Below the pieces are notes generated by a model. It did no database searches. It was given only the letters and a program-made list of their open reading frames with translations, and had not been told where the DNA came from. A stretch of 64,000 nt of DNA from Mangrovibacter phragmitis. GTDB taxonomy: Bacteria > Pseudomonadota > Gammaproteobacteria > Enterobacterales > Enterobacteriaceae. The translations under genes were made by a program, and so were the position numbers. Below, piece by piece: positions 21,588-30,251 of the stretch (positions are counted from its first letter, which is position 1; each line of letters opens with the position of its first letter). Where the stretch lies: assembly GCF_001655675.1 (NCBI RefSeq), contig NZ_LYRP01000002.1, positions 62,001 through 126,000 on the forward strand, given 5' to 3'.

Positions 21588-21939
21588 TACACAGTCCACT
21601 TCATCGATTAAAAATCAACCGTATCACATCCATTGCCTGATTACCTGTCGTAATACACTCGCATGCAGACTATTGACCTGTTTATTACTTACTACTGACA
21701 TATATTGTTTTTTATGTCCGCTTTCGACATAAACCTGCCCACCGAAGACAGGCTGGCAAAAATAAATTTCTGAGTCAGATATTCAAAACTCGATATCCAT
21801 ATCCAACCTGACATTCAGCATTGACAGGCAACCATCTACAAACCCTTCAGCCATCTGTAACTCGGCACAGATCAGCTTTTCATCTTTTTCCTCATCCGGG
21901 CAAGCCGCCTTTTGGGGATACCATAAAAATAGTGCATTA
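21588..21939. other. Intergenic stretch
   Basis: About 350 bp, AT-rich. I see no supported gene, RNA or repeat. It probably carries the promoter of the leftward 75-aa gene. Confidence 0.4.
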
Positions 21940-22212
21940 TTACCAAGTGTGTTCGTCCGGCCGTTTTTCTTTCAACCGGCAAAGACAGCTCTCGATAATC
22001 AGTCCAACGTTATCACTGCATGACAACCGCATTTCACCCTTCTGAGTGAATATTTCTTCATCCTCAAGCAAGGGACGCAATGAAACTAATCCATTTACTC
22101 GATAAAACAGATATCTTCCATTTAACGGGAAGCTATAGATAACTGCTGTACCGGCCCTTCTGACCACGTCATACCATTGATCATCTACATTAAAGGCGTA
22201 GGAACCGCACAC
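21940..22212 (-). CDS. Uncharacterised 90-aa protein
   Basis: A GTG start at 22212 follows GGGGGA at 4 bases. The product starts MCGSYAFNVDDQWYDVVRRA and is acidic to neutral, with four cysteines and no membrane segment. I do not recognise it. Two even shorter frames lie upstream in the same direction (22243-22371, 22382-22495). A genuine gene is plausible because of the ribosome binding site and normal amino acid content, but there is no independent support. Confidence 0.4.
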   Translation of the reverse strand: MCGSYAFNVDDQWYDVVRRAGTAVIYSFPLNGRYLFYRVNGLVSLRPLLEDEEIFTQKGEMRLSCSDNVGLIIESCLCRLKEKRPDEHTW

Positions 22213-22242
22213 TATTTCCCCCGAAGCGACATATTGACGCAG

Positions 22243-22371
22243 TTAACATTTGGCGGGAACAGCCAGGGGAACGCAAACAGCGATACTCTTCGTAACTGCT
22301 CCAGTGAAGTTCACTCGATTAATAAAATCTCTGGTCGGCTCTTTTCCTGGTTTCCTGCAAAAGATGTTCAT
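22243..22371 (-). CDS. Possible 42-aa ORF
   Basis: ATG at 22371, product MNIFCRKPGKEPTRDFINRV onward to a hydrophobic end AVCVPLAVPAKC. The ribosome binding sequence AAAGG is too close to the ATG. It lies between two other short leftward frames. Weak evidence only. Confidence 0.2.
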   Translation of the reverse strand: MNIFCRKPGKEPTRDFINRVNFTGAVTKSIAVCVPLAVPAKC

Positions 22372-22381
22372 CCTTTATATT

Positions 22382-22495
22382 CTACCCCGTCAAAACGACC
22401 TGGCCGTTAAGCCTCGGAAGTAACCCTGGTCCAGGTTTTGCTATGATTTTTTCTGGAAGTTTCTTCATCAGATCAATAGGTAACTCATTTTTCAT
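22382..22495 (-). CDS. Possible 37-aa ORF
   Basis: ATG at 22495 after GAGAGGGAATA, a good ribosome binding site. The product is MKNELPIDLMKKLPEKIIAK followed by PGPGLLPRLNGQVVLTG. It heads a series of three short leftward frames. Family unknown; it could equally be a leader. Confidence 0.3.
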   Translation of the reverse strand: MKNELPIDLMKKLPEKIIAKPGPGLLPRLNGQVVLTG

Positions 22496-22593
22496 TATTC
22501 CCTCTCACAACAAACTACTGCATGAAAATACAGTAAAATTATAAAGTCTGGTTTTGGCAGAAGTTGTATGAAAGACCACGGAACAATGGTCGT

Positions 22594-23559
22594 TTACACG
22601 CGTCTGAAGCTTCCTCGATATTGCAGGGGCGTGACGCTGATTCGCCGCTGAAAAGCACTACGCATCTGATCGGGGCCGGAAAAACCACAGTCGAAAGCGA
22701 TTGTTTTGAGGGGTAACTCAGTAGATTCAAGCAGGTTTCGGGCCTGATCCAGACGTATTCCTTCCACATATTCATGCGGTGTGACGCCCAATTCTGTTAC
22801 GAAGAGACGCGCAATGCTGCGCGGACTGACACCACCAATATCCGCCAACCGCTCAACCGGAAAGGATTCTCCCATGTGCTCCATAACATAGGTTTGTACC
22901 TTTCCCAGCGGAGTTTCAGAGGCGCGTCCAGCGACAAGCAGCGGGCTGAACTGGGATTGGCCACCCTGCCGTTGTGCCACAACGACAAGTGCCTTGGCAC
23001 ATGCAAGCGATATGGCCTGCCCATAATCTTCTCCAACCAAAGCGAGGCTAAGGTCAATGCCTGCAGTCACACCGGCGGAGGTCACCAGCCGACCGTCGCG
23101 CGCATGGATTCGATCATGCTCGACCCGCGCTGAGGGGAACTGACTTGCAAGCTGCTCCGAACAAAGCCAATGGGTCGTGACAGTTCGCCCATCGAGAAGG
23201 CCGGCATGACCCAGAGCGAAAGCGCCAGTGCAAATCGAGCCATATCTTTGCGCCGCAACACCCCACTGCCTTAGCCACTCTGACATGGCGGCGTCGGGAA
23301 GAGTGGTAGGAAGATGCGGGCCACCTGCCACCAGAACTGTGTGAAAAGATTGCCCGGCCTGATCGAACGTGAAGTCAGCAACCATCCACATTCCGTTGGA
23401 GCTGCGCAGACGCTGTGTGCTGGCCGCCACCAGGACACAGTGGTAATGGTCCTCTTCGGGCAAAAAGCCATTAGCCGTTGTGAACACATCGAGCGGACCG
23501 GCAACGTCGAGCGCCTGAACGCCTTCGAAAATGACAAGTGCAACTTCTTTCTTTGCCAT
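22594..23559 (-). CDS. GlxA-family transcriptional regulator (DJ-1/PfpI plus AraC HTH)
   Basis: A 321-aa regulator. Residues 1 to about 195 form a DJ-1/PfpI glutamine-amidotransferase-like sensor domain (VALVIFEGVQALDVAGPLDV, then SICTGAFALGHAGLLDGRTV around the nucleophile-like cysteine). Residues about 215-318 form an AraC-type pair of helix-turn-helix motifs (PVERLADIGGVSPRSIARLF and IAFDCGFSGPDQMRSAFQRR). Such regulators usually activate the adjacent operon in response to a small metabolite. It is divergent from the HD-domain gene at 23760, with 200 bp between. Base composition is clearly richer in GC than the small-gene region to its left, suggesting transfer. Confidence 0.9.
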   Translation of the reverse strand: MAKKEVALVIFEGVQALDVAGPLDVFTTANGFLPEEDHYHCVLVAASTQRLRSSNGMWMVADFTFDQAGQSFHTVLVAGGPHLPTTLPDAAMSEWLRQWGVAAQRYGSICTGAFALGHAGLLDGRTVTTHWLCSEQLASQFPSARVEHDRIHARDGRLVTSAGVTAGIDLSLALVGEDYGQAISLACAKALVVVAQRQGGQSQFSPLLVAGRASETPLGKVQTYVMEHMGESFPVERLADIGGVSPRSIARLFVTELGVTPHEYVEGIRLDQARNLLESTELPLKTIAFDCGFSGPDQMRSAFQRRISVTPLQYRGSFRRV

Positions 23560-23759
23560 CAGGACCCTTTTACTTTTGTCAAAAATGATCCGAGGTTCTG
23601 GTAACTAACCCGCTAAAACTGCCTTTGGCAGTTTATCACAGACACTTGGCAGCTTTCAGCGTAGCAATGCGATTGCTGCCAGGCTCAGTTGCCGTGATGA
23701 TGAGTAGGTAGGCTATAAGGCCTTCTTCGAAAACCAACCTACACAACAGGAAACATATT

Positions 23760-24419
23760 TTGACAAGCCTTCACTACGCAGCGCAGGCGATTCACGGTAT
23801 CGTCGTTCCCGACAGTACCCTGGCCCGCGCCATCACTGAGTTTGTACGCGACACTGAAACAGAATTGCTTTTCAATCATTCGAGCCGGGTCTACTTTTTC
23901 GGGGCCATCGCCGGGCAGCTACGTGGCCTGAACGCCAATCCAGAGCTGCTGTATGCCGCTACGATGTTTCACGATATTGGCCTGATGCCATCTTATAGTA
24001 GCACCGAACTTCGCTTCGAAGTCGATGGCGCGAATGCCGCCCGTGACTTCTTGCAAAGCTACAGGCTTGATCCGGCCGACATTGAAAAAGTGTGGACTGG
24101 CATTGCGCTGCACACCACACCGGGTATACCGGAATTCATGGACCCGGTGATCGCCCTGACGACCGCTGGCGTCGAAATGGATGTACTGGGTCTTACTTAT
24201 GACCGCTTTTCCGCTGAAATCCGAGAGGCCGTGGTCGCAGCCTATCCCCGCACACCAGATTTCAAAGAAGATATCATCCAGGCCTTTTACGACGGCATCA
24301 AGCATAAGCCCGCTACCACCTTTGGCAACGTCAAGGCAGACGTGATCGCCGACAAAGAACCGCATTCCCATCGCGGTAATTTCTGCTCCCTCATCCGATG
24401 CTCACATTGGCACGGCTAA
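23760..24419 (+). CDS. HD-domain protein, cyanamide-hydratase-like group
   Basis: A 219-aa protein with the metal-binding HD pattern: FNHSSRVYFFGAI, AATMFHDIGLMPSY with the HD pair, RFEVDGANAARDFL, and IALHTTPGIPEF. The combination resembles the HD proteins related to fungal cyanamide hydratase and yeast Ddi2/3, rather than nucleotide phosphohydrolases. The substrate here is not known. The start is TTG at 23760 after AGGA at 7 bases. First gene of a three-gene rightward set with an alpha/beta hydrolase and an MBL-fold protein, divergent from a GlxA-type regulator. Confidence 0.75.
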   Translation: MTSLHYAAQAIHGIVVPDSTLARAITEFVRDTETELLFNHSSRVYFFGAIAGQLRGLNANPELLYAATMFHDIGLMPSYSSTELRFEVDGANAARDFLQSYRLDPADIEKVWTGIALHTTPGIPEFMDPVIALTTAGVEMDVLGLTYDRFSAEIREAVVAAYPRTPDFKEDIIQAFYDGIKHKPATTFGNVKADVIADKEPHSHRGNFCSLIRCSHWHG

Positions 24420-24462
24420 TAGTCTTTCCCGTCAAATCCATTATTACCAAAGGAGAAATATC

Positions 24463-25188
24463 ATGAGTTCTATTAACATCATCCTTGTTCACGGTGCCTG
24501 GGCTGATGGCTCCAGCTGGGCCAAAGTCATTCCACTGCTGAGAGACAAAGGTATGACTGTCGCAGCCGTCCAACTCCCGCTTACCAGTTTCGATGCCGAT
24601 GTCGCGACGGTTAGCCGTGCAATTGCGCTCGCGCAGGGGGATGTCGTTCTGGTTGGGCACAGCTATGCCGGTGCAGTGATCGGGCAGGCAGGCAACGCAC
24701 CAAAGGTGAAACGGCTTGTCTATATCGACGCATTTGCACCGGACGCAGGAGAATCGGCAGGATCACTCTTCGCCAAGTTTGAAGCCGCTCCTCTCAATAA
24801 CGAAATCAGGCCCGACGCAGAAGGCTTCCTGTCGCTAACCCCCAAAGGTATTGCCACCCTGTTTGCACAAGATCTCGATCCCGCCGAGCAGACGATTCTG
24901 CATGCAACTCAGGGCCCGATCAATGGCGCCGCACTCGGCGGCACCTTGACACAGGCCGCATGGCGCAGTCGTCCTGGTTTCTATCTGATTGGCGAGAATG
25001 ATTTGGCAATCCTGCCCGTTGAGCAGGAACGCATGGCCACGCGTATGAATGCAACGATCAAACGAGTCGCTTCCAGCCATGTTCCGATGTTGTCACATCC
25101 GCTTGTCGTGGCTGACTTCATCGCTCTGGCTGCTGCCGGATGTCAAGGTGATGGTAACATGCATAACGGTAGGTTGTTTCAGGAGTAA
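24463..25188 (+). CDS. Alpha/beta hydrolase
   Basis: A 241-aa cytoplasmic hydrolase of the compact single-domain type. The oxyanion motif HGAWADGSSW is at residues 10-19, the nucleophile elbow is GHSYAG (serine near 67), and the catalytic histidine is in SSHVPMLSHP near residue 206. The overall layout resembles the plant methylsalicylate esterase/hydroxynitrile lyase branch, which is common in bacterial catabolic clusters, but no substrate can be assigned. AAAGGAGAAATATC precedes the ATG. It follows the HD gene by 43 bp and precedes the MBL gene by 66 bp, so the three probably form one transcript. Confidence 0.88.
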   Translation: MSSINIILVHGAWADGSSWAKVIPLLRDKGMTVAAVQLPLTSFDADVATVSRAIALAQGDVVLVGHSYAGAVIGQAGNAPKVKRLVYIDAFAPDAGESAGSLFAKFEAAPLNNEIRPDAEGFLSLTPKGIATLFAQDLDPAEQTILHATQGPINGAALGGTLTQAAWRSRPGFYLIGENDLAILPVEQERMATRMNATIKRVASSHVPMLSHPLVVADFIALAAAGCQGDGNMHNGRLFQE

Positions 25189-25254
25189 TGTCATGCGTAC
25201 CTCAGCATACGATATGCCGAATGTCATCGGCGTTTACATATCTAAGGATAATCC

Positions 25255-26016
25255 ATGTATCAACCCCAGATTATTACCATTCCGATTTTACCCTTCGGTA
25301 TGGTCAATGCTCATCTTATCCGCAGCGATGCTGGCTGCATACTCATCGACACGGGCATTCCCGGATCAGAGTTCAAGATCGGTAAGGTTCTTGCACAACA
25401 TGGCCTGACGTTCCGCGACATTAATCTGATCGTCGTCACGCACGCCCATACCGACCACGCCGGCAGCGCCGTACACTTGCGCAAATTGTCAGGTGCGCCC
25501 ATTCTTGCTCATCAGGACGACGCAGATTTTTATAGCCGCAAGGAACCGATGACGTATTGCACGACGAGTTGGGTCGGAAAATTGTTTCTCAAGACCCCAG
25601 TTCCGCATGAAGTGTATGAAGGTTTTATCCCTGACATCATGATGAACCACGGTAATGCGTTCAATCTACTCGATTTTGGAGTAGATGGTGTCGTGCGGCA
25701 CACGGGGGGCCATACACCGGGATCAATTGCGGTAGAGCTATCCTCACAAGACATGATGGTCGGAGACCTGGTCGCCTCAGGCATTCTTATCGGTGGATTA
25801 ATGATGAAGGGACGCGCAATCCGGCCACCGTTCGAAGATGACCCCGCCACTGTGTCGCGCGAACTGATTCGGATGGTGGAAAATGGCGGACTGCGTTTTC
25901 ACATGGGTCACGGGGGGCCTTTGGCGGCTCGGGAGGTGCTGCGCCATGCTCAAGCTTTGGCGAGACTGGGAGGCAATTCATGCGCTTCAGGCAAATGTGG
26001 ACACCAACATGATTAG
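25255..26016 (+). CDS. Metallo-beta-lactamase-fold hydrolase
   Basis: A 253-aa protein with the complete zinc-binding set: VTHAHTDHAG near residues 61-70, GGHTPGS, the aspartate of MVGDLVAS and HMGHGGP at the end. These mark an active binuclear MBL-fold hydrolase of the glyoxalase II/lactonase type, not a true beta-lactamase. The C-terminus SCASGKCGHQHD could bind metal. AAGGATAATCC gives a good ribosome binding site. Last gene of the three-gene set; it converges with the LysR gene at 26100. Confidence 0.87.
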   Translation: MYQPQIITIPILPFGMVNAHLIRSDAGCILIDTGIPGSEFKIGKVLAQHGLTFRDINLIVVTHAHTDHAGSAVHLRKLSGAPILAHQDDADFYSRKEPMTYCTTSWVGKLFLKTPVPHEVYEGFIPDIMMNHGNAFNLLDFGVDGVVRHTGGHTPGSIAVELSSQDMMVGDLVASGILIGGLMMKGRAIRPPFEDDPATVSRELIRMVENGGLRFHMGHGGPLAAREVLRHAQALARLGGNSCASGKCGHQHD

Positions 26017-26099
26017 TCAAATTTAGTGTCAAAACTGCTCAAGGCCGCGCCGAATAGCTGAATTTTCAGAAAAATCCGGCCAGGTAAACCAGGCCTTGT

Positions 26100-26987
26100 T
26101 CACTTCTGTGTATGGTGCTCATGGTTGCGATTCAGCAAATATTCTCTTAACCAACGCCCCGCCACCCCAGGTGGCGCATTTTTATTCCAGACCACATCAA
26201 CAGACAGTGCTCTGGGCCAGCCCGCGACAGGTAATGCCACCAGTTTTCCTTCACCCGCGAACTCCTCCACCAGTGCACAGGGCAGCGCGCACCAGCCAAA
26301 CCCCTGGACAGCCATACTCAACAGTAATAAATAGTTTGGTGCTGACCAAACAGGCCCACGCCCCGCGTTGTCACCTCTGTCGATATAAGTAGTGAGCCGT
26401 AACTCTCGCCAGGCATGTAACTCATCAAACACCAGGCTCTCACGTATTGCCAGTGGGTGTCCGGGAGCAGCATAAATCCCCATATAACTGAGTAAAGGCA
26501 TACGGCTGGCACCAATAAAATTAGGATAATGCTCTCGTGCTTCCATCAAACCAATATGTGCTCTCTCTTTTTGCAATAAATCAATAACATCCTCGTTCTC
26601 ACCAATCAGGCATTCAAATTCAGTATGAGGAAAGTGTTTGGCGAACCCGGCAAGTAAATTTTCAAGGACATCTGCATCCAGTGTGTCGGAGAGCACAAAT
26701 GACAATTTTGCTTCCGTTTCTGCCACCAATGACACAGCGAGATCATCCAGTCTATTACTGGCGGCAAGGATAGCCTGCACATAGCTCAACACTTGCTCGC
26801 CCTGTTGTGTCAAAACTGGCTGTCTGGCAGAACGGTCGAATAACGTGATACCCAGGTCTGTTTCTAAATTTGCCACGGCAGAGCTGATTGTTGACTGGCT
26901 CTTTCGCAGACGCCGTGCCGCGGCAGAAAATGAACCTGCCGAGACGGTTTCGACAAAGGCAAGCAGGGCTTCCGGGGAATAACGCAT
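26100..26987 (-). CDS. LysR-family transcriptional regulator
   Basis: A 295-aa LysR regulator: the N-terminal helix-turn-helix (LLAFVETVSAGSFSAAARRL, then QSTISSAVANLE) and a periplasmic-binding-protein-like effector domain from about residue 90. It is divergent from the PACE-family efflux gene, with 115 bp between them containing ATCGAT repeats suited to a LysR site. In Acinetobacter a LysR protein, AceR, controls the PACE pump aceI in the same arrangement, so control of the neighbour is a reasonable inference. Confidence 0.92.
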   Translation of the reverse strand: MRYSPEALLAFVETVSAGSFSAAARRLRKSQSTISSAVANLETDLGITLFDRSARQPVLTQQGEQVLSYVQAILAASNRLDDLAVSLVAETEAKLSFVLSDTLDADVLENLLAGFAKHFPHTEFECLIGENEDVIDLLQKERAHIGLMEAREHYPNFIGASRMPLLSYMGIYAAPGHPLAIRESLVFDELHAWRELRLTTYIDRGDNAGRGPVWSAPNYLLLLSMAVQGFGWCALPCALVEEFAGEGKLVALPVAGWPRALSVDVVWNKNAPPGVAGRWLREYLLNRNHEHHTQK

Positions 26988-27102
26988 AATGTATCGATTT
27001 TCCAGATGGTATCTATCTTTATTTTATCTTAAATATCGATAGTATCGCCAGTCATTACATCACACATTTGTGTTGATTACCGTAATGACAAGGACAATAG
27101 AT

Positions 27103-27543
27103 ATGAAAAAAGTCAATACCGTGCACCGAACTCTACCTGAACGATTACTGCACGCTATCTGTTTCGAAGGGTTAGCAACGGTAATACTCGCACCACTGGC
27201 AGCCTGGATAATGCAACGTGAACTGCTTGAAATGGGGATGCTTTCTCTGCTCCTGGCGACTGCAGCCATGCTGTGGAATATCCTTTATAACGCAGTATTT
27301 GATATTTTCGTACCCCATAATCAAACAGCCAGGACATTGAAAATACGCCTTATTCATGCATCAGGATTTGAAGGTGGTTTTCTGATAATAGGTGTTTCAC
27401 TTGCTGCTTTTTTTCTCAGTACGACACTCCTGAACGCGTTTCTACTTGAGGTCGGTTTTTTACTTTTCTTTTTGCCCTATACACTTTTCTATAATTGGGG
27501 GTATGACACACTACGAGCTCGTTTTATCGGGCTGCGTGTGTAG
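27103..27543 (+). CDS. PACE-family multidrug efflux protein (chlorhexidine type)
   Basis: A 146-aa protein with four membrane helices arranged as two repeats of the bacterial transmembrane pair domain. The family signature occurs twice: RLLHAICFEG, with the conserved glutamate Glu22, and RLIHASGFEGG. AceI and relatives export biguanides such as chlorhexidine and short diamines. The ATG at 27103 follows AGGA at 8 bases; an open frame 11 codons longer has no family support. Divergent from a LysR regulator. Confidence 0.88.
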   Translation: MKKVNTVHRTLPERLLHAICFEGLATVILAPLAAWIMQRELLEMGMLSLLLATAAMLWNILYNAVFDIFVPHNQTARTLKIRLIHASGFEGGFLIIGVSLAAFFLSTTLLNAFLLEVGFLLFFLPYTLFYNWGYDTLRARFIGLRV

Positions 27544-27887
27544 CACACTCACTTACCAGTCGAGCCCGGGCCAGCCGGGCAGCACACAACGGTTATGGAA
27601 TAAAGCCCCGCTGGCCCCCCAATCTCCATATAAGTAGTAATGTTCTGTCAGGTGTTCATTAGGGTAATTATCGAGGTAATAACATTGTAATATGCCAGGA
27701 TGGGACTCTGCCTTATGGGCTGGCACGAAGATTAAAGCGATTTTTCCTCACCAAAAAATAGGACAGCTCAATCACTAATATCACAAAAATTGCAACAAAC
27801 AGTGAATTATACTAATATAGACGGGCATCCTGGCTTTTTGTCAAACGGAGAAATCACCTAATTTTAACTTAACGGACTATAACCACT
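27544..27887. other. Intergenic stretch upstream of the BCCT gene
   Basis: About 344 bp. No gene is supported; the AT-rich right half (27780-27850) probably holds the transporter promoter. No betI-like or betA/betB gene is adjacent. Confidence 0.4.
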
Positions 27888-29885
27888 ATGTCTCAGACTG
27901 AACTTAATACGGGTGTTCCCCGCAAGCAAATTAATCCGCCCGTTTTTTATATTTCTGCTGCACTCATCGTCATCGTAGTAGCTTTTGCAGCACTATTTCC
28001 TGAAATAGCCGATCAAAAATTTAAAGCACTACAACAACAAATATTCACCAATGCCAGTTGGTTTTATATTCTGACCGTCGCACTCATCCTCCTGACTGTA
28101 ACCTTCCTTGGGTTATCCCGTTATGGCGGCATCAAGCTCGGGCCGGATCACGCATTACCTGATTTCAGCTACGTTTCCTGGTTCGCGATGTTGTTCTCCG
28201 CGGGTATGGGGATAGGTTTGATGTTTTTCGGTGTTGCCGAACCGGTAATGCACTACCTCTCACCTCCAGTAGGTACGCCTGAAACAGTGGAAGCCGCCAA
28301 AGAAGCAATGAGGCTTACATTCTTCCACTGGGGCCTGCATGCCTGGGCCATTTACGCCATTGTTGCACTCATTCTGGCATTCTTCAGTTATCGTCACGGG
28401 TTGCCATTGACCTTGCGCTCAGCACTCTACCCAATCATTGGCGAACGTATTTACGGCCCATTGGGGCATGCCGTTGATATTTTTGCCGTCATCGGTACAG
28501 TATTTGGTGTTTCCACCTCGCTCGGCTATGGCGTACTGCAGGTCAATGCCGGGATGCATCACCTGTTTGGTGTGCCTATAAATGAAACAACCCAGGTCAT
28601 TCTGATTGTGGTTATTACCGCACTGGCAACAATCTCTGTTGTGTCCGGTCTGGATAAAGGCATCAGGATATTATCAGAGCTAAACCTCGGCCTTGCCGTG
28701 TTACTGCTGTTGCTTGTCGCTATTCTGGGCCCAACGGTTCTGTTGCTGAAATCCTTTGTTGAAAATACCGGGGGTTATCTTTCAGAAATAGTCAGTAAAA
28801 CATTTAATCTGTATGCCTACGAGCCAAAATCCAGCAACTGGTTGGGTGGCTGGACCTTACTTTACTGGGGATGGTGGCTTTCCTGGTCGCCGTTTGTAGG
28901 CATGTTTATTGCCCGTGTTTCCCGTGGGCGAACCATTCGTGAGTTTGTAACTGGCGTGCTGTTTGTGCCCGCTGGCTTTACATTGATGTGGATGACATTT
29001 TTTGGGAACAGCGCCATTTATCTGATAAAAGATAAAGGAGCCCTGGACCTCGCCAATACCGTACAACAGGATGTGTCGCTCGCCCTGTTTAATTTTCTTG
29101 AGCATTTCCCATTTTCGACCGTACTGTCCTTTATTGCTATGGCTATGGTCGTCGTCTTCTTTGTCACATCAGCCGACTCCGGTGCAATGGTCGTTGATAC
29201 ACTGGCATCCGGCGGAGCAGAACGAACGCCTGTCTGGCAACGTATTTTCTGGGCCGCCGCCATGGGGATTGTCGCTATCGCACTGCTTTTAGCTGGCGGG
29301 TTAAGTGCATTACAAACAGTGACAATAGCCAGTGCCTTGCCCTTCTCAATTATCCTGCTGATTTCCATCTATGGGCTACTTAAAGCCTTGAGAGTGGATA
29401 TCACCAAACGCGACAGCCAGACGTTGGCAACAATAGCACCGACTGCATCGCGTAACCCGATTCCGTGGCAGCGCAGGTTACGAAACATCTCTTATCTTCC
29501 TAAACGTTCTCAGGTCAAACGTTTCCTGGATGAAGTCATTCAGCCCGCCATGGTACTGGTTGAAGAAGAACTGGGTAAACAGGGCACACGGAGTGTTATT
29601 GATTCATCTTCTGACGACAGGCTGCATCTGGAAGTTGATTTAGGCGAAGCACTCAATTTCATCTATGAAGTCCGGTTACGCGGTTATAGCCAGCCAGCAT
29701 TTGCCATGTCGGGCCTCGATAATGACAGTCAAAATGCTGAGCAACACCGTTATTATCGTGCTGAAGTTTACCTGAAAGAAGGTGGACAGGATTACGACCT
29801 GATGGGCTGGAACCAGGAGCAAATCATTCACGACATTCTTGATCAGTATGAAAAACACCTCCACTTCCTGCATTTAGTGCGCTAA
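27888..29885 (+). CDS. betT: BCCT-family betaine/choline transporter, BetT-like
   Basis: A 665-aa transporter with about twelve membrane helices. The BCCT signature is clear in GWWLSWSPFVGMFIARVSRG, with the substrate-box tryptophans, and GIGLMFFGVAEPVMHY. After the last helix (near residue 510) there is a long cytoplasmic tail ending DILDQYEKHLHFLHLVR, which is typical of choline transporter BetT and not of CaiT or BetP. Proton-driven choline uptake for osmoprotection is therefore likely, but without betI, betB and betA beside it the substrate remains inferred. Confidence 0.85.
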   Translation: MSQTELNTGVPRKQINPPVFYISAALIVIVVAFAALFPEIADQKFKALQQQIFTNASWFYILTVALILLTVTFLGLSRYGGIKLGPDHALPDFSYVSWFAMLFSAGMGIGLMFFGVAEPVMHYLSPPVGTPETVEAAKEAMRLTFFHWGLHAWAIYAIVALILAFFSYRHGLPLTLRSALYPIIGERIYGPLGHAVDIFAVIGTVFGVSTSLGYGVLQVNAGMHHLFGVPINETTQVILIVVITALATISVVSGLDKGIRILSELNLGLAVLLLLLVAILGPTVLLLKSFVENTGGYLSEIVSKTFNLYAYEPKSSNWLGGWTLLYWGWWLSWSPFVGMFIARVSRGRTIREFVTGVLFVPAGFTLMWMTFFGNSAIYLIKDKGALDLANTVQQDVSLALFNFLEHFPFSTVLSFIAMAMVVVFFVTSADSGAMVVDTLASGGAERTPVWQRIFWAAAMGIVAIALLLAGGLSALQTVTIASALPFSIILLISIYGLLKALRVDITKRDSQTLATIAPTASRNPIPWQRRLRNISYLPKRSQVKRFLDEVIQPAMVLVEEELGKQGTRSVIDSSSDDRLHLEVDLGEALNFIYEVRLRGYSQPAFAMSGLDNDSQNAEQHRYYRAEVYLKEGGQDYDLMGWNQEQIIHDILDQYEKHLHFLHLVR

Positions 29886-30251
29886 TGGGCAGGCCCCTTT
29901 ACCCAATAGAGGGGCCTTATCTGATACGTTATGCCCTGCCCGTTTATATACCCAGGCGTTGCACCTCAAAAAATTAGCATCCCGTTTTACAGCTGAATCG
30001 GTCATATTAAAACAAGCCCATCAAAAATTAGATAGCCATCTCATTGAAAAGCAAACAACTTAATTAAAATCATCTCATCATTGTCATGAGATAATTTATT
30101 TTTATCAACCATACAATTACCTCACCATAAATTAAATTATCCGACGGCGATGGTATATCTCACATCTTCATTTTTTTTCCACTTGATTTTTATTGAATTC
30201 CCTATCAATCTGTAACTTACATACTGGCAATGTGACATTTTCAGGTGAGTA
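29886..30251. other. Intergenic stretch between betT-like gene and EAL gene
   Basis: About 366 bp. A GC-rich hairpin AGGCCCCT / AGGGGCCT at 29891-29917, right after the transporter stop, is the likely transcript end although the following T tract is poor. The rest is AT-rich and holds nothing I can name. Confidence 0.5.

Noticed and set aside
24391-24660. 89-codon leftward frame at the start of the alpha/beta hydrolase
   Set aside because: Opposite strand of two genes with intact catalytic motifs; shadow frame.
27446-27637. 63-codon frame overlapping the end of the PACE gene
   Set aside because: Overlaps a well-supported gene in another frame and ends in non-coding DNA without similarity.
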